A stretch of 64,000 bases of DNA. Source: an uncultured Clostridia bacterium. GTDB taxonomy: Bacteria > Bacillota > Clostridia > UBA1381. The position numbers and the translations under genes are program-made. The stretch is from contig CAKSNH010000012.1 in assembly GCA_934476075.1 (NCBI GenBank), positions 1-64,000 on the forward strand, read 5' to 3'. Shown here one piece after another: positions 36,428 to 44,220 of this stretch (its first letter is position 1; every line of letters begins with the position of its first letter). Below the pieces are notes generated by a model that was not told the origin of the DNA, made no database searches, and saw nothing but the letters and a program-made list of their open reading frames with translations.

Positions 36428-37192
36428 ATGATACAGGCATTAAATACAGCGGCAGTCGGTATGAAAAGTCAGCAGCTGGCTCTTGATACGGTTGCAAACA
36501 ATATTGCAAATATAAACACGGTAGGCTATAAAAAAGACAGAGTTAATTTTCAGGACGCATTGTATGTGAGAATGCAGGATGCATCAAATGCTGACAGTAC
36601 GGCTAATCTTCAAAAGGGCACAGGCACTTTGATTGGCTCGGTGTCAAAAATATTTACAGCCACAAGCATTATGGATACAGGTGCACCGCTTGATGTGGCT
36701 TTGGAAACACAAGAGGTGTTTTTTGTACTTGAAGACAGCGAAACAGGGGAAAGATATACTCGTGACGGTAATTTTCAATTATCTGAGGAGGACGGCGGCA
36801 ATTATTTGGTTACACAATCAGGTGAATATGTACTGGATACAAACAGAAACAGAATTGCTATTGATTGTCCTATGGAAAAGCTTCATATCGATGAGCGGGG
36901 AAATATAACCGACGGCAGAAACAGTTTCGGAAGATTGGCAACGGTGACTTTTGCAAATACATCGGGATTGGAAAAGATGGGCGGAAATACTTACAGAGCA
37001 AATGCGTCTTCGGGTGCAGCGGAGAATGTGAATGACGCAGTGTTCCGCCAGGGATACTTAGAAAACTCCAATGTGGATTTGGGACAGGAAGTTACAAACA
37101 TGATAAAGGCTCAAAGAGCTTATCAGCTTGCGTCAAGAATATTGACCGTTTCGGACCAGATGGAGGAAAAAGCAAATAATTTGCGTAGATAA
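36428..37192 (+). CDS. flgG: Flagellar distal rod protein, FlgG/FlhP type
   Basis: 254 aa paralogue of the preceding gene. It has ALDTVANNIANINTVGYKKDRVNFQD at the N-terminus and LGQEVTNMIKAQRAYQLASRILTVSDQM at the C-terminus, typical of FlgG/FlhP distal rod proteins. Two tandem rod genes away from flgB/flgC are the Firmicutes arrangement. Confidence 0.88.
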   Translation: MIQALNTAAVGMKSQQLALDTVANNIANINTVGYKKDRVNFQDALYVRMQDASNADSTANLQKGTGTLIGSVSKIFTATSIMDTGAPLDVALETQEVFFVLEDSETGERYTRDGNFQLSEEDGGNYLVTQSGEYVLDTNRNRIAIDCPMEKLHIDERGNITDGRNSFGRLATVTFANTSGLEKMGGNTYRANASSGAAENVNDAVFRQGYLENSNVDLGQEVTNMIKAQRAYQLASRILTVSDQMEEKANNLRR

Positions 37193-37213
37193 TAGTTAGA
37201 TAGGGTGAGTGTT

Positions 37214-37678
37214 ATGGAGTATAAATATTGTGCGAGATGTAAAAGATTATACACGGTAGGAACGTTGAAAATATGTTCCGAATGTATGAAGGAACTTGAT
37301 GAGTGTGTTAAGACAATCAAGGAATATCTTAATGACCATCCGAGAGCAAATATAAACACGATTTCAAAAGAAACAGAAGTGTCAGAACGTGATATATTCT
37401 ATCTTTTGAAAAATGAAAGACTTGAATTGGTTAATGCACAGTTGGTCTGCGATAAGTGCGGTGCTCCTATTGAACATGGAAAATATTGTGCAGAATGTCA
37501 GGAAGAAATGCGCAGGGAGTTTTCAAATCTTGAAAATAATATGAAACGTGAGCGTATCGGCGAAGATGAAAAGCGTGACAGTTATATGAAAGCCGCAAAG
37601 GCTATCAATGAACGCAGTATGCGTGATGCGGCAAGAAAAATGCAGGTTTTGGATAAATATAAACAAAAATATGAATAA
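37214..37678 (+). CDS. YvyF family flagellar zinc-ribbon protein
   Basis: 154 aa. Two zinc-ribbon-like cysteine sets are visible: CARCKRLY with CSECMKEL near the N-terminus, and CDKCGAPI with CAECQEEM at about residues 79-100. Between them is an HTH-like stretch (NINTISKETEVSERDIFYLLKNERLE). This is the family found directly upstream of flgM in Firmicutes (YvyF, TIGR03826-type). Its biochemical role is unsettled; a regulatory function is inferred from the fold. Confidence 0.85.
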   Translation: MEYKYCARCKRLYTVGTLKICSECMKELDECVKTIKEYLNDHPRANINTISKETEVSERDIFYLLKNERLELVNAQLVCDKCGAPIEHGKYCAECQEEMRREFSNLENNMKRERIGEDEKRDSYMKAAKAINERSMRDAARKMQVLDKYKQKYE

Positions 37679-37714
37679 TAACAGTGAAATTATAGCGAGA
37701 GGTCGGTGAATTTT

Positions 37715-37972
37715 ATGAATATTTCGAGTATTTCAAACAGTATGAGAGTAAATCCATATAGAAGTTATACAAAAACATCAAAGGTTACACATAATTCAAT
37801 GAGTATGGATAAAGTGGAAATTTCCGATGATGCTATGGAACTTTACAGCGGAAACAAAGATATTAGATTAGATAAGGTTCAGGATATTAAAAATCGTATT
37901 GCGATGGGCAGCTATACAATAAATTCCACGGATATTGTGGACGGTATGATGCGTAGTGCCGGTTTAGCATAA
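37715..37972 (+). CDS. flgM: Anti-sigma-28 factor FlgM
   Basis: 85 aa. The N-terminal half is disordered and Ser/Asn-rich. The C-terminal half holds the family pattern VEISDDAMELY and IRLDKVQDIKNRIAMGSYTINSTDIVDGMM, which binds the flagellar sigma factor. FlgM is exported once the hook is finished, releasing FliA (32891-33640). The start follows GGTCGGTGA. Confidence 0.93.
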   Translation: MNISSISNSMRVNPYRSYTKTSKVTHNSMSMDKVEISDDAMELYSGNKDIRLDKVQDIKNRIAMGSYTINSTDIVDGMMRSAGLA

Positions 37973-37990
37973 TTGTGAGGTGAAAGCATT

Positions 37991-38479
37991 ATGAAACAGG
38001 ATATGGAACAGTTGGTTAAATGCTTAAATACTCAAAAATACCTTTACAGTGAATTGCTTAAACTCGGTGAGGATAAGAAAAAGGTTATAATTGAAAACAG
38101 AATAGATGAACTGAACGAGATTGTTGAACAGGAAAAAACGATTATTACAAAGCTGTCCGCCATTGAAACTTTCCGACAGAAATGTGCCGAGCGAATTAAC
38201 AAGGATTTGGGTCTTGATACAGACAGCAATCTTGCGGAGGTTATTGAAAAGGCAGAGGGTACAAAAGATGTTTTGTCCGGTCTGTTATCGGAGCTTAGCG
38301 ATGTGATTTTTAAATTGAAAAAGGTAAACAATTTAAACAGCGGTCTTATAAATATGCAGCTTGATTATATAGATGTAGTTAAAAGCTCGTTTTTCAGCAA
38401 CAGTATTAACAATTACGGAAATGACGGGAAATCGTCAAAAGAACAGCAGAGTATAAATTTATTTGATAGGATGGTGTAA
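37991..38479 (+). CDS. flgN: FlgK/FlgL export chaperone FlgN
   Basis: 162 aa helical protein beginning with the usual pattern (MEQLVKCLNTQKYLYSELLKL), then EIVEQEKTIITKLSAIE. It is predicted to escort FlgK and FlgL to the export gate. It lies between flgM and flgK, its standard position, and is separated from the flgK start by one base. Confidence 0.9.
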   Translation: MKQDMEQLVKCLNTQKYLYSELLKLGEDKKKVIIENRIDELNEIVEQEKTIITKLSAIETFRQKCAERINKDLGLDTDSNLAEVIEKAEGTKDVLSGLLSELSDVIFKLKKVNNLNSGLINMQLDYIDVVKSSFFSNSINNYGNDGKSSKEQQSINLFDRMV

Positions 38480-38480
38480 T

Positions 38481-40031
38481 ATGTCTAGTACATTTTATGG
38501 ATTGAATATTGCAAAAACAGGATTATATGCCAGTCAGACCGCTATGGAACTGGTTGGACATAATATTTCAAATGCAAGCACACCCGGCTATACAAGACAG
38601 GTTCTGAGCCAGAGTGCAATAGAAGGTATGTCATCGAACAGTATTATCGCATCGGGCGTAAAGGTAAGAGTAGGCGGAGGTGTATCGGTCGATTACATTG
38701 ACCAAATTCGTAATCAGTTTTTGGATTCGCAGTACAGAACGGAAAACAGCGGTTTGGCAAATTGGAGCGTTAAGGCAGACGCATTCTATTATATTGAAAA
38801 TGTATTTAAAGAGCCGTCCGATTCGGGTATTTCAACTGTACTTAACGAATTCTATTCGTCGCTTTCTTCATTGTCGACAAAGCCGAGCAGTGAGGAAATC
38901 CGTAATTTGGTAAGACAGAACGCTATCAGTGTTTCCGAAACAATGCAGTATTATGCAAAACAGCTTAAAGAATTGCAGAAAGAACAAAATGACGCAATAG
39001 GTACTTGCGTGTCGGAAGTTAATACAATAGTAAAGCAGATTGCGGATTTGAACAAGCAGATTGTTAAATACGAGAGAACAGGTCAGCAGGCTAACGACCT
39101 TAACGATAAGAGAAATTTACTGCTTGACGAATTGTCGGGACTTTTAGATATTGAGTACGAATATAACGACCAGAATGAAGTGTCGGTATACTTCGGCAAG
39201 GATAAACGTGACGACGCTGCAAGAGATGCTTATTGTCTGCTTGATGCGAATAATAAAAATGCTACATATGAAATGTCTGTGGAAAGAAACAAAGCTGATT
39301 ATTACGGCACGGCAAATCAGTTATATACATTGACATTTGCATCGCAAAACGGTGATATTGAAATTACAGGCGACAGTTTAGTCGGCGGTAAGATTAAAGG
39401 CTATTTTGATTTGCGTGACGGTAATACAAATGCTAATATGGGTATTCCATACTTTATGCAGAAGCTGGACGAATTGACAAGAGGTATAGTATCGGCATAC
39501 AATGAAGTGCATAAAAAAGGTTATACAATACCGGACGGCGATGCCGGTTCATCAAAAACAGGTGTCAATTTCTTTGAGGATTTCGGCGATATATCAAGGG
39601 TTAATGCGTCAAATATGGATATAAGCTCGGAGATTAAAGACAGTGCGTGGAACATTGCGGCGTCTGACACGAAAGTTGATATGTCGGCAAGCAATACAAA
39701 TGAAGGTAACAACAAAATTTCGTTGGAATTAGAGGCAATTTCATCATCTACAACACTTAAAGATTTGGGAAGTATCAATGATTTCCTTGCGGGTATTGTT
39801 TCGGAATTGGGTGTAAGAGCAGACCAATGTAATGATATGAACAAGAGTCAGGAATTGATTGTTGACAATGTGGACGATTTGAGAATGTCGGTTTCGGGCG
39901 TTTCGATAGATGAAGAAGTGACAAACCTGATAACATTCCAGAGAGCATACCAGGCATCTTCAAGAGTTTTGACAAGCATTGATGAAATGCTTGATAAATT
40001 GATTAACGGAACAGGCAGAGTAGGCTTATAA
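38481..40031 (+). CDS. flgK: Hook-filament junction protein FlgK
   Basis: 516 aa. The N-terminal motif is AMELVGHNISNASTPGYTRQ. A FlgK-type coiled region follows (DLNKQIVKYERTGQQANDLNDKRNLLLDEL). The C-terminus is EEVTNLITFQRAYQASSRVLTSIDEMLDKLI. It joins the hook to the filament together with FlgL. The ATG at 38481 after AGGATGGTG is preferred over an upstream in-frame start at 38463 inside flgN. Confidence 0.96.
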   Translation: MSSTFYGLNIAKTGLYASQTAMELVGHNISNASTPGYTRQVLSQSAIEGMSSNSIIASGVKVRVGGGVSVDYIDQIRNQFLDSQYRTENSGLANWSVKADAFYYIENVFKEPSDSGISTVLNEFYSSLSSLSTKPSSEEIRNLVRQNAISVSETMQYYAKQLKELQKEQNDAIGTCVSEVNTIVKQIADLNKQIVKYERTGQQANDLNDKRNLLLDELSGLLDIEYEYNDQNEVSVYFGKDKRDDAARDAYCLLDANNKNATYEMSVERNKADYYGTANQLYTLTFASQNGDIEITGDSLVGGKIKGYFDLRDGNTNANMGIPYFMQKLDELTRGIVSAYNEVHKKGYTIPDGDAGSSKTGVNFFEDFGDISRVNASNMDISSEIKDSAWNIAASDTKVDMSASNTNEGNNKISLELEAISSSTTLKDLGSINDFLAGIVSELGVRADQCNDMNKSQELIVDNVDDLRMSVSGVSIDEEVTNLITFQRAYQASSRVLTSIDEMLDKLINGTGRVGL

Positions 40032-40063
40032 TAGTTTAGAATGAAAGGTAGTGAATTATACCA

Positions 40064-40999
40064 ATGAGAGTTACAAACAAAATGATGCAAAATACCTTTT
40101 TGCGTGATTTATATAATAACAATGCGAATTATTCAAAATATTCACAACAACTGACGTCGGGAAACAGAATGCTTAGAGCGTCTGACGACCCAATCGGTAC
40201 TGTACGTTCGGTTAAAGTACGTCAGGAACAGTCTGCATTGGAACAGTATCAAAGCAATGTAAAATTGGGACAGAATTTCCTGAAAGAAACCGAAACCGCT
40301 ATATCTGAGGTTAATACCATTATTCAGCGTTTGCAGGAATTGGTTGGTATAGGTTCATCTGATTTGTATACAACAGACCAGAAAACAAGTGCGGCATATG
40401 AAGTGCAGCAGCTTAGAGATGAATTGGTGTCAATCGGTAACGCCAATTTTAACGGTCAGTATATTTTCGGTGGTTACAATACCACAAAAGCTCCGTTTGA
40501 AACAGACGGAAACGGCGGTATTACGTTTAACGGTGTGGATTTGGCAACTCAAAGTGCGGATTTGACAAAGCAGCAGTCGCAGGAACTAAACTATAAAATC
40601 GATACAAGTACATTCTTCCCTGTATCTGTAAATGGTGCTAATTTGTTTGGTACAGGTGAAGATAACATTTACACAATGCTTGATAATTTGTCAAAGGATA
40701 TGATGGACGATACAAAAACCTCTGATGATTTATCTCAATATAAAATTAAGATAGATACAGCGTTATCGAAAAATTTATCTATATTGACAGAAGTGGGCGG
40801 AAGATGTGCAAGACTTGAATTGGTTGAGTCACGTTTTGATGATAATGCTCAAAATCTTGAAGAAAAATGCTCGGATATCGAGGACATCGACCAAGCCGAA
40901 ACCATTACAAACTATAAATTTGCCGAGGCGGCATATAATGAGGCACTTGCAGTCGGAGCACAGATTATACAATTATCGCTTTTGGATTATTTGCGTTAA
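40064..40999 (+). CDS. flgL: Hook-filament junction protein FlgL
   Basis: 311 aa flagellin-related protein. The N-terminal region reads LTSGNRMLRASDDPIGTVRSVKVRQEQ, followed by VNTIIQRLQELVGIGSSD and QLRDELVSIGNANFNGQYIFGG. The C-terminal helix resembles flagellin. It connects FlgK to the first flagellin ring. It is followed by fliW 20 bases later. Confidence 0.95.
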   Translation: MRVTNKMMQNTFLRDLYNNNANYSKYSQQLTSGNRMLRASDDPIGTVRSVKVRQEQSALEQYQSNVKLGQNFLKETETAISEVNTIIQRLQELVGIGSSDLYTTDQKTSAAYEVQQLRDELVSIGNANFNGQYIFGGYNTTKAPFETDGNGGITFNGVDLATQSADLTKQQSQELNYKIDTSTFFPVSVNGANLFGTGEDNIYTMLDNLSKDMMDDTKTSDDLSQYKIKIDTALSKNLSILTEVGGRCARLELVESRFDDNAQNLEEKCSDIEDIDQAETITNYKFAEAAYNEALAVGAQIIQLSLLDYLR

Positions 41000-41019
41000 T
41001 TTGAAAGGGTGTAGATTAT

Positions 41020-41439
41020 ATGAAGGTTAATACATCAAGATTCGGCGAAGTTGAAATAAAAGAAGAAAAAGTAATTACGTTTGAAGACGGAGTGCTCGGT
41101 TTTGAAAATTATAAAAAATATATCCTTTTGGAGGACGGTTCGGGGTTCTATTGGTTACAGTCAATAGAAAACGGTGAGTTGGCTTTGGCTTGTATGGCAC
41201 CGCATAATGTATGTGATAATTACACTCCCGAAATAGATATGGAAATTATAAACAAGCTGGAAATTGTACATGACGATGACGCATTGTTGCTGTGCGTTGT
41301 GGTTATTCCGAAGGATATAAAGAAAACAACCGTTAATTTGAGAGCTCCGCTTGTAATTAATACGGTTAATAATAAGGCGGCACAGGTTGTGCTCGATAAC
41401 AATAATTATGCTATCAGACATTTAGTGTTTGAACAATAG
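41020..41439 (+). CDS. fliW: Flagellar assembly factor FliW
   Basis: 139 aa CsrA antagonist. FliW binds flagellin and CsrA in turn: free flagellin traps FliW, releasing CsrA to block flagellin translation. Family features include TFEDGVLGFENYKKYIL, FYWLQSIENGELALA and LRAPLVINTVNNKAAQVVLDN. csrA starts 15 bases after the stop. The last 27 codons of this gene are repeated at the duplication junction (42788-42869). Confidence 0.95.
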   Translation: MKVNTSRFGEVEIKEEKVITFEDGVLGFENYKKYILLEDGSGFYWLQSIENGELALACMAPHNVCDNYTPEIDMEIINKLEIVHDDDALLLCVVVIPKDIKKTTVNLRAPLVINTVNNKAAQVVLDNNNYAIRHLVFEQ

Positions 41440-41454
41440 AAAGGCGGGTGCGGT

Positions 41455-41691
41455 ATGCTTATACTATCAAGAAAGAAGAATGAGCAGATTGTAATTTCTG
41501 ACGATATTACAATAACTGTACTCGATGTTGAAGGCGAAAAGGTTAAAATAGGTATTGATGCACCGAAAGATATAAAGGTATTCAGAAAAGAATTGATTGA
41601 AGAAGTTAAGAGTACCAATACCGAATCGACTTCAAGTACCGTATCGTCACTTAAAGAACTGCAAGAAAAAATTTTTACAAAAAAAATTTAA
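41455..41691 (+). CDS. csrA: Translational regulator CsrA, copy 1
   Basis: 78 aa RNA-binding dimer. MLILSRKKNEQIVISDDITITVLDVEGEKVKIGIDAPKDIKVFRKEL shows the conserved N-terminal strand with its RNA-contacting Arg and the C-terminal VFRKE helix. A Ser/Thr-rich extension follows. It is predicted to bind GGA sites in the flagellin leader immediately downstream and to be antagonised by FliW. The protein is identical to copy 2 at 42885-43121. Confidence 0.96.
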   Translation: MLILSRKKNEQIVISDDITITVLDVEGEKVKIGIDAPKDIKVFRKELIEEVKSTNTESTSSTVSSLKELQEKIFTKKI

Positions 41692-41699
41692 AAAAGTGT

Positions 41700-41726
41700 T
41701 AAAGTTTGAGTAAAATGATACGAAAT
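41700..41726 (+). promoter_or_regulatory. Candidate sigma-28 promoter of flagellin, copy 1
   Basis: TAAAGTTT (41700-41707) is a perfect sigma-28 -35 element. With an 11-bp spacer the -10 would be TACGAAAT (41719-41726), which keeps only the CGA core of GCCGATAA. A perfect GCCGATAA also occurs at 41768-41775 but without a matching -35 at normal spacing. The start site should be mapped. Confidence 0.5.
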
Positions 41727-41737
41727 AATTAGTGTAA

Positions 41738-41853
41738 AAGCCAAGAAAGAGTTGGCAAAGGGTCCATGCCGATAATTGATTGGTTATTATAAAAATCGCC
41801 ACGGACGGCGGTAGTAAAAAATAATTAACTTATATTTTTAAATTCAAGGAGGA
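41738..41853 (+). promoter_or_regulatory. Flagellin mRNA leader with CsrA-binding sites, copy 1
   Basis: CGCC-ACGGAC-GGCG (41797-41810) displays GGA in a hairpin loop, the classic CsrA target. A second GGA pair lies in the Shine-Dalgarno sequence AAGGAGGA (41846-41853), as in the Bacillus hag leader. Upstream, GCCAA/TTGGC (41740-41756) and GGCA/TGCC (41753-41770) overlap and cannot form together, suggesting alternative folds. Confidence 0.65.
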
Positions 41854-41860
41854 AAATATC

Positions 41861-42631
41861 ATGCGTATAAATCATAACATAATGTCAATGAATGCTAACA
41901 GAGCTTTAGGTAAGAACAACAGTGCTCAATCTAAGAGCTTGGAAAAACTATCATCAGGTCTTGCTATTAACAGAGCAGCTGACGATGCAGCAGGTCTTTC
42001 TATTTCAGAAAGTATGCGTGCTCAAATCGCAGGTCTTGACAGAGCTTCAGCAAATGCACAAGACGGTGTATCATTCCTACAAACAGCAGAAGGTGCTATG
42101 GACGAAGTTAGTAACATGCTTGTAAGATTGGAAGAACTAGCAGTTCAAAAGAGTGACGGTGTATTGAACACTACTGATACAGGTAACATTGACGAAGAAA
42201 TGACAGCTTTGACAGATGAAATCAAAGACATTCTTACTAACACTAAGTTTAATGGTAACGCAATTAAGGGTACAATTAATATTGGTGTTGATGACAATGC
42301 AAGAACTGTATCAATCGGTGTTGCTAACCTAGGTGACAAAGCAAACGCTCTTAGCTCAACTTCTACAACAAAGGCTATCAAGGAAGCTGCAACAGAATTG
42401 AGTACACAACGTGCACAATTCGGTGCTCAACAAAACAGACTTGAATCAAAGATTAACAACTTGGATTCAACAGTTGAAAACTTGCAATCAGCTGAATCTC
42501 GTATCAGAGATACAGATATGGCTGCTGAGATGTCAAACTACAACAAGTACTCAATCCTTGTTCAAGCTTCAACATCTATGATTGCACAAGCAAATTCAGC
42601 TCCTCAATCAGTATTGTCATTGTTGCAATAA
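41861..42631 (+). CDS. hag: Flagellin, copy 1 (compact D0-D1 form)
   Basis: 256 aa filament subunit. The N-terminal domain reads MRINHNIMSMNANRALGKNN, then SSGLAINRAADDAAGLSISE. The C-terminal D0 helix ends ANSAPQSVLSLLQ. There is almost no hypervariable centre, so the protein is little more than D0 and D1. Export needs FliS-type chaperones not present here. Codon use is that of a highly expressed gene. It is identical in protein and, by eye, in DNA to copy 2. Confidence 0.97.
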   Translation: MRINHNIMSMNANRALGKNNSAQSKSLEKLSSGLAINRAADDAAGLSISESMRAQIAGLDRASANAQDGVSFLQTAEGAMDEVSNMLVRLEELAVQKSDGVLNTTDTGNIDEEMTALTDEIKDILTNTKFNGNAIKGTINIGVDDNARTVSIGVANLGDKANALSSTSTTKAIKEAATELSTQRAQFGAQQNRLESKINNLDSTVENLQSAESRIRDTDMAAEMSNYNKYSILVQASTSMIAQANSAPQSVLSLLQ

Positions 42632-42667
42632 TTTTTGACGGTTACATATTGTATATGTGTGATAAAG

Positions 42668-42699
42668 AGCCGAAGGACGAAAGTCTTTCGGCTTTTTTT
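42668..42699 (+). terminator. Flagellin terminator, copy 1
   Basis: AGCCGAAGGAC (42668-42678) pairs with GTCTTTCGGCT (42683-42693) around a GAAA-type loop, followed by seven T. It is strong and 36 bases past the flagellin stop. Confidence 0.93.
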
Positions 42700-42787
42700 C
42701 GTGCATTGTATTCCAATGTGAACGGTTTTGTGATAAAATTATAATGGATAAGTTTGAATGACTTATATTATGAAAGGATTTGGGAAA

Positions 42788-42869
42788 TAATACGGTTAAT
42801 AATAAAGCGGCACAGGTTGTGCTCGATAACAATAATTATGCTATCAGACATTTAGTGTTTGAACAATAG
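42788..42869 (+). pseudogene. fliW: fliW 3' remnant at the duplication junction
   Basis: The last 27 codons of fliW plus its stop, in frame and with one synonymous change (AAG to AAA, 42806). There is no start codon or upstream coding part, so it cannot make FliW. It marks where the repeat unit began. Confidence 0.92.
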
Positions 42870-42884
42870 AAAGGCGGGTGCGGT

Positions 42885-43121
42885 ATGCTTATACTATCAA
42901 GAAAGAAGAATGAGCAGATTGTAATTTCTGACGATATTACAATAACTGTACTCGATGTTGAAGGCGAAAAGGTTAAAATAGGTATTGATGCACCGAAAGA
43001 TATAAAGGTATTCAGAAAAGAATTGATTGAAGAAGTTAAGAGTACCAATACCGAATCGACTTCAAGTACCGTATCGTCACTTAAAGAACTGCAAGAAAAA
43101 ATTTTTACAAAAAAAATTTAA
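42885..43121 (+). CDS. csrA: Translational regulator CsrA, copy 2
   Basis: 78 aa, identical to copy 1. It keeps the same ribosome binding site region. Upstream is only the fliW remnant, so this copy is not translationally coupled to a complete fliW. Transcription could read through from unit A's terminator or start from the sequence at about 42722-42745. The extra copy may raise CsrA dosage in step with flagellin dosage. Confidence 0.95.
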   Translation: MLILSRKKNEQIVISDDITITVLDVEGEKVKIGIDAPKDIKVFRKELIEEVKSTNTESTSSTVSSLKELQEKIFTKKI

Positions 43122-43129
43122 AAAAGTGT

Positions 43130-43156
43130 TAAAGTTTGAGTAAAATGATACGAAAT
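43130..43156 (+). promoter_or_regulatory. Candidate sigma-28 promoter of flagellin, copy 2
   Basis: Exact repeat of the 41700-41726 element: TAAAGTTT, 11-bp spacer, TACGAAAT. The same uncertainty over the -10 applies. Confidence 0.5.
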
Positions 43157-43167
43157 AATTAGTGTAA

Positions 43168-43283
43168 AAGCCAAGAAAGAGTTGGCAAAGGGTCCATGCC
43201 GATAATTGATTGGTTATTATAAAAATCGCCACGGACGGCGGTAGTAAAAAATAATTAACTTATATTTTTAAATTCAAGGAGGA
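43168..43283 (+). promoter_or_regulatory. Flagellin mRNA leader with CsrA-binding sites, copy 2
   Basis: Base-for-base repeat of the copy 1 leader, with the GGA-loop hairpin at 43227-43240 and the GGA-containing Shine-Dalgarno at 43276-43283. Confidence 0.65.
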
Positions 43284-43290
43284 AAATATC

Positions 43291-44061
43291 ATGCGTATAA
43301 ATCATAACATAATGTCAATGAATGCTAACAGAGCTTTAGGTAAGAACAACAGTGCTCAATCTAAGAGCTTGGAAAAACTATCATCAGGTCTTGCTATTAA
43401 CAGAGCAGCTGACGATGCAGCAGGTCTTTCTATTTCAGAAAGTATGCGTGCTCAAATCGCAGGTCTTGACAGAGCTTCAGCAAATGCACAAGACGGTGTA
43501 TCATTCCTACAAACAGCAGAAGGTGCTATGGACGAAGTTAGTAACATGCTTGTAAGATTGGAAGAACTAGCAGTTCAAAAGAGTGACGGTGTATTGAACA
43601 CTACTGATACAGGTAACATTGACGAAGAAATGACAGCTTTGACAGATGAAATCAAAGACATTCTTACTAACACTAAGTTTAATGGTAACGCAATTAAGGG
43701 TACAATTAATATTGGTGTTGATGACAATGCAAGAACTGTATCAATCGGTGTTGCTAACCTAGGTGACAAAGCAAACGCTCTTAGCTCAACTTCTACAACA
43801 AAGGCTATCAAGGAAGCTGCAACAGAATTGAGTACACAACGTGCACAATTCGGTGCTCAACAAAACAGACTTGAATCAAAGATTAACAACTTGGATTCAA
43901 CAGTTGAAAACTTGCAATCAGCTGAATCTCGTATCAGAGATACAGATATGGCTGCTGAGATGTCAAACTACAACAAGTACTCAATCCTTGTTCAAGCTTC
44001 AACATCTATGATTGCACAAGCAAATTCAGCTCCTCAATCAGTATTGTCATTGTTGCAATAA
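43291..44061 (+). CDS. hag: Flagellin, copy 2
   Basis: 256 aa, identical to copy 1. With two identical genes the filament would be chemically uniform, so the duplication changes dosage rather than antigenicity. The terminator follows 36 bases later. Confidence 0.97.
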   Translation: MRINHNIMSMNANRALGKNNSAQSKSLEKLSSGLAINRAADDAAGLSISESMRAQIAGLDRASANAQDGVSFLQTAEGAMDEVSNMLVRLEELAVQKSDGVLNTTDTGNIDEEMTALTDEIKDILTNTKFNGNAIKGTINIGVDDNARTVSIGVANLGDKANALSSTSTTKAIKEAATELSTQRAQFGAQQNRLESKINNLDSTVENLQSAESRIRDTDMAAEMSNYNKYSILVQASTSMIAQANSAPQSVLSLLQ

Positions 44062-44097
44062 TTTTTGACGGTTACATATTGTATATGTGTGATAAAG

Positions 44098-44128
44098 AGC
44101 CGAAGGACGAAAGTCTTTCGGCTTTTTT
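44098..44128 (+). terminator. Flagellin terminator, copy 2
   Basis: Same stem as copy 1 with six instead of seven T in the tract. Confidence 0.93.
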
Positions 44129-44220
44129 CGTGCTTTGTATTCCAATGTGAGCGGTTTTGTGATAAAATTATAATGGATAAGTTTGACCGGATTATATTAT
44201 GAAAGGATTTGGGAAATAAT

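Larger units (their letters stand above)
41358..42787 (+). repeat. Tandem duplication, unit A (fliW 3' end, csrA, flagellin, terminator)
   Basis: First copy of a ~1,430-base direct repeat; the offset to unit B is exactly 1,430 bases from fliW through the flagellin terminator stem. Identity to unit B is complete by eye from just before csrA to the T-tract of the terminator. One synonymous difference lies in the fliW tail, and six substitutions plus a one-base indel lie in the ~130 bases after the terminator. The repeat borders share TAATA (41358, 42788, 44217), indicating short-homology recombination. Confidence 0.95.

Noticed and set aside
9591..41691. Prophage or transferred island
   Set aside because: Everything is a normal Firmicutes flagellar gene order; there is no integrase, phage structural gene, flanking tRNA or composition change.
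41733..41775. Flagellin leader as another c-di-GMP riboswitch
   Set aside because: It has GCAAAGGGTCC but lacks the GACGCAAAG core and receptor stem of GEMM-I seen at 50230-50304.
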